This document shows, piece by piece, positions 5,740-7,443 of a stretch of 7,443 nt of DNA. A program made the translations under genes and the position numbers. Below the pieces are notes generated by a model. That model was not told the DNA's origin, ran no database searches, and saw only the letters and a list, made by a program, of their open reading frames with translations. Position 1 is the stretch's first letter, and every line of letters begins with the position of its first letter. The stretch covers positions 1 through 7,443 of the forward strand of contig CAYYNT010000115.1 in assembly GCA_964473155.1 (NCBI GenBank), written 5' to 3'. Source of the DNA: JAJFUG01 sp964473155. GTDB lineage: Bacteria; Gemmatimonadota; Glassbacteria; GWA2-58-10.

Positions 5740-5767
5740 ATAATAACCGCCTCAGCCAAACCAGCAA
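5740..5767 (-). promoter_or_regulatory. Possible sigma-70 promoter of the GH18 gene
   Basis: On the minus strand TATTAT (5745 to 5740) matches the -10 consensus at five positions and TTGCTG (5767 to 5762) shares the TTG of the -35, with a 16-bp spacer. It would give a leader of roughly 85 nt. A 6-bp inverted repeat, GGCTGA (5730-5735) and TCAGCC (5752-5757), is centred on the -10 and could be an operator. Confidence 0.3.
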
Positions 5768-5880
5768 ACAGATTTAAGCCGCGCCGATCCAGTTAATCCC
5801 CGGCCACGCCGTCATCATCAAAGGCATGTCTGAACCGGATAAGCCCGGCTGCAACGAAATATCTTGCATAAGACGGGAAA

Positions 5881-5910
5881 ATGGAGAATTTTTGTTCTAT
5901 TATGGAGAAT
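5881..5910. repeat. 9-bp direct repeat, 21-bp period, upstream of the serine hydrolase
   Basis: ATGGAGAAT occurs at 5881-5889 and 5902-5910. The 21-bp spacing equals about two helical turns, so both copies face the same side of the DNA, as expected for a tandem binding site. A TATAAG hexamer follows at 5919-5924. No regulator is identifiable. Confidence 0.35.
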
Positions 5911-6018
5911 CGCTTTTTTATAAGAATTATCAACCATTCACCGGAAAGCCGTGGACACAGCGGGAAAAATCCCGAATTCATTTGGACTTTTCTGTAAACA
6001 CGCCATTATTCCTGAAAG

Positions 6019-6025
6019 AGGAGGG
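6019..6025 (+). promoter_or_regulatory. Ribosome binding site deciding the serine hydrolase start
   Basis: AGGAGGG lies 7 nt before the ATG at 6033, a near-perfect Shine-Dalgarno sequence at good spacing. It marks this ATG, not the in-frame one at 5826, as the start. Confidence 0.8.
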
Positions 6026-6032
6026 CAGCTCA

Positions 6033-7310
6033 ATGAGACAGCGCAGATGCAGCCTATGGCTTACACTTATTACTGTCATCGCAATGGCGTTGCCTCTGAA
6101 GGCCGTGGAACTGCCGTCTGACAAGCCGGAGAACCTCGGCATGTCGAGCGGCCGTCTGGCCCGGATCGATTCGGTAATCGGTGGATACATCGCAGACGGC
6201 AGGGTCGCCGGGACTGTCAGCCTTGTAATGCGCCGCGGAAAAGTCGTTTATTTCAAGACACACGGCATGTTGGACAGGGAAAAGAACGTCCCGATGACCA
6301 GGGACGCCATATTCCGTATCTGTTCGATGAGCAAACCGATCACCAGCGTGGCGGTGATGATGCTGTACGAGGAGGGGCGGTTCATGCTGAACGATCCGGT
6401 CTCGAAATACCTGCCGGAGTTCAGGAACCCGCGGGTCCTCAAAAAGACAGCCTCCGGAGAGACCTACACCGTCCCGGCGGAAAACGAGATAACGATCCGC
6501 CACCTGCTCACCCACACCTCCGGAATAGTGTATCACTGGAATCCGGACCTCGGCCCGATTTACCAGAAGAACGAGATAGGCAACGGCATCAAGAAAGAGA
6601 CCCTGGACCTGGCTGAAAGCGTCAGGCGCCTGGCCGGGCTGCCGCTGTTGTTCAATCCCGGCGAGCGGTTCGAATACGGACTCAATGTGGACGTGCTGGG
6701 CCGTCTGGTTGAGGTCGTCTCCGGCATGAGTTTCGACCGGTTCCTTCAGACCAGGATTTTCGGCCCCCTGGACATGACAGACACCCAGTTTTTCATACCC
6801 GATAACAAGCTCGCCCGTCTTGCCGCGGTCTACACCTGGTATGACGGCAAGGGCTTACAGCGTTTCCCGGATGGGCCGATTGTAGAGGGACCGTTCAGCT
6901 ACGATGCCGACTATCCGTACAACGGGAACAGAAATCACTTTTCCGGCGGCGGCGGATTGTGCTCGACCGTGCGGGACTATGCCCGGTTCGCCCAGATGCT
7001 GCTGAACGGCGGCCGTCTGGACGGGGTCCGTCTGCTGAGTCCCAAAACTGTCGAGATGATGAACCATATGCAGGTGAAGACCGATGACGCGTCACAGGAT
7101 TTCGGACTGGGTTTCGGAGTTCAGGCGTTACCGTTGTCAGAGTTGGGCTCAGAGGGACAATACGGCTGGGGCGGTTTTTACAACACCGAGTTCTTTATCG
7201 ATCCCAAAGAGCAGCTTATCGGGGTGATCATGTCTCAGCTGCACCCGACCGGCGATTTGCCGCTTCTTGGCCGTTTCAATGTCCTGGCGCACCAGGCGCT
7301 GGTGGAATGA
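6033..7310 (+). CDS. Exported beta-lactamase-fold serine hydrolase (class C / PF00144 type)
   Basis: The 425-residue protein belongs to the large family of class C beta-lactamase, D-Ala-D-Ala carboxypeptidase and EstB-like esterases. The first 24 or so residues (MRQRRCSLWL, then a hydrophobic run ending PLKAVE) form a signal peptide. The nucleophile motif is 'SMSKP' with Ser98 and Lys101. The second motif is Tyr215 in 'FEYGLNVDVLGRLVEVVSG', and 'YGWGG' (377-381) sits where the third active-site motif is expected. 'HLLTHTSGI' (157-165) and 'GGGGLCSTVRDYARFAQMLLNGG' near residues 305-327 are typical family segments. Length and motif order are normal. Tyr215 is followed by Gly-Leu rather than the Ser/Ala-x-Asn of true AmpC enzymes, so an esterase or peptidase is more likely than a resistance enzyme. 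It is divergent from the GH18 gene and is followed only by a tRNA on the other strand. The substrate is unknown. Confidence 0.92.
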   Translation: MRQRRCSLWLTLITVIAMALPLKAVELPSDKPENLGMSSGRLARIDSVIGGYIADGRVAGTVSLVMRRGKVVYFKTHGMLDREKNVPMTRDAIFRICSMSKPITSVAVMMLYEEGRFMLNDPVSKYLPEFRNPRVLKKTASGETYTVPAENEITIRHLLTHTSGIVYHWNPDLGPIYQKNEIGNGIKKETLDLAESVRRLAGLPLLFNPGERFEYGLNVDVLGRLVEVVSGMSFDRFLQTRIFGPLDMTDTQFFIPDNKLARLAAVYTWYDGKGLQRFPDGPIVEGPFSYDADYPYNGNRNHFSGGGGLCSTVRDYARFAQMLLNGGRLDGVRLLSPKTVEMMNHMQVKTDDASQDFGLGFGVQALPLSELGSEGQYGWGGFYNTEFFIDPKEQLIGVIMSQLHPTGDLPLLGRFNVLAHQALVE

Positions 7311-7342
7311 TAACCGGTGTGGTAGTACGCTTTTATTACTAT

Positions 7343-7391
7343 TGAAAACGAAAGGGCGTCATCTCTGGCACGAACCAGTAATGACGCCCTT
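7343..7391 (-). terminator. Intrinsic terminator downstream of the tRNA
   Basis: Arms AAGGGCGTCAT (7352-7362) and ATGACGCCCTT (7381-7391) are perfectly complementary. An inner CTGG/CCAG pairing (7365-7368 with 7375-7378) lies across a small internal loop. Read on the minus strand, the hairpin begins 5 nt after the tRNA CCA and is followed by the T-rich TTTCGTTTTC, as expected for a tRNA terminator. On the plus strand there is no T-run, but the stem may still limit read-through from the serine hydrolase gene. Confidence 0.75.
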
Positions 7392-7396
7392 ATGAC

Positions 7397-7443
7397 TGGT
7401 AGCGGAGGAGGGATTTGAACCCCCGACACGTGGATTATGATTC
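7397..7443 (-). tRNA. tRNA with CAU anticodon (Met, or Ile2), 3' part only
   Basis: The 3' 47 nt of a tRNA are present on the minus strand and the gene runs off the window. Read 5' to 3', it shows the end of an anticodon stem, a 7-nt loop ATCATAA with U33 and anticodon CAU (7439 to 7437), stem 3' strand TCCAC, variable loop GTGTC, T-arm GGGGG-TTCAAAT-CCCTC with one G-U pair, acceptor strand CTCCGCT, discriminator A (7400) and an encoded CCA (7399 to 7397). CAU reads AUG in tRNA-Met or, with lysidine at position 34, AUA in tRNA-Ile2. Elongator Met is the more likely reading. The acceptor 5' strand and D-arm needed to settle this lie outside the window. Confidence 0.9.

Larger units (their letters stand above)
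5650..6032. other. Divergent intergenic region between the GH18 and serine hydrolase genes
   Basis: This 383-bp gap carries the leaders of two diverging exported-enzyme genes. It contains the possible GH18 promoter and inverted repeat, an AT-rich segment (about 5880-5935) with a 9-bp direct repeat ATGGAGAAT at 5881-5889 and 5902-5910, and a small hairpin CGGGA-AAAA-TCCCG (5961-5974). From 5826 a reading frame runs in phase into the serine hydrolase, but those 69 codons have no recognisable protein character. I see no separate gene here. Confidence 0.55.

Noticed and set aside
5826..6032. In-frame 69-codon N-terminal extension of the serine hydrolase
   Set aside because: The extension has no family similarity and would bury the signal peptide. 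The ATG at 6033 has a near-perfect ribosome site.
7323..7341. TAGTA...TACTA inverted repeat just after the serine hydrolase stop
   Set aside because: A 5-bp AT-rich stem with a 9-nt loop is too weak to call a terminator.
7235..7429. Minus-strand frame of 64 codons starting MSGVQIPPPLP
   Set aside because: This opening is the usual translation artefact of a tRNA 3' end; the frame runs out of the tRNA and its terminator into the antisense of the serine hydrolase.
1..7443. CRISPR array, toxin-antitoxin pair, integrase or defence genes
   Set aside because: No regularly spaced repeats and no proteins of those families are visible anywhere in the window; the RAYT fragment is the only mobile-element trace.

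Overview
The window looks like an ordinary chromosomal stretch from a Gram-negative-type, probably uncultured environmental bacterium. Coding regions are moderately GC-rich and intergenic gaps are AT-rich. Start sites mostly carry strong AGGAGG-like ribosome binding sites. Four of the seven protein genes begin with a Sec signal peptide, so much of the encoded activity is exported. The gene mix (GxDLY/SGNH esterase, exported nitrilase-fold hydrolase, GH18, serine hydrolase, RAYT) recalls heterotrophic polymer degraders of the Fibrobacterota/Bacteroidota side of the tree or related candidate phyla. That placement is a guess from protein style, not a taxonomic assignment.

Layout, left to right. 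Positions 2-310 (minus) encode the N-terminal part of a REP-associated tyrosine transposase; the reading frame stops before the expected catalytic tyrosine. A perfect 16-bp palindrome lies just upstream of it. Positions 381-2619 (minus) hold a two-gene unit: an exported carbon-nitrogen hydrolase followed 58 bp later by an exported SGNH hydrolase. A 349-bp AT-rich divergent intergenic region follows, with a 13-bp direct repeat and a terminator-like hairpin. Next, 2969-3976 (plus) encodes a D-2-hydroxyacid dehydrogenase with its own terminator. Positions 4194-4466 (plus) encode an HU/IHF-family nucleoid protein whose leader contains a near-contiguous 10+10-bp palindrome. A perfect 17-bp-arm hairpin then separates HU from a convergent GH18 glycosidase gene (4540-5649, minus). 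A 383-bp divergent gap leads to an exported beta-lactamase-fold serine hydrolase (6033-7310, plus). The window ends inside a minus-strand tRNA with a CAU anticodon, which has its own downstream terminator hairpin.

How the genes fit together. The exported amide hydrolase, ester hydrolase, GH18 enzyme and serine hydrolase could all serve breakdown of amide-, ester- or N-acetylhexosamine-containing material outside the cytoplasm. They are not one operon: only the first two are clearly co-transcribed. The dehydrogenase is cytoplasmic and would reduce or oxidise a 2-keto/2-hydroxy acid. HU and the tRNA are housekeeping genes. I see no defence system, CRISPR array, prophage or clearly new multi-gene system. 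The best leads are the exported nitrilase/SGNH pair, the palindrome in the HU leader, the repeats in the two divergent gaps, and the broken RAYT with its palindrome.
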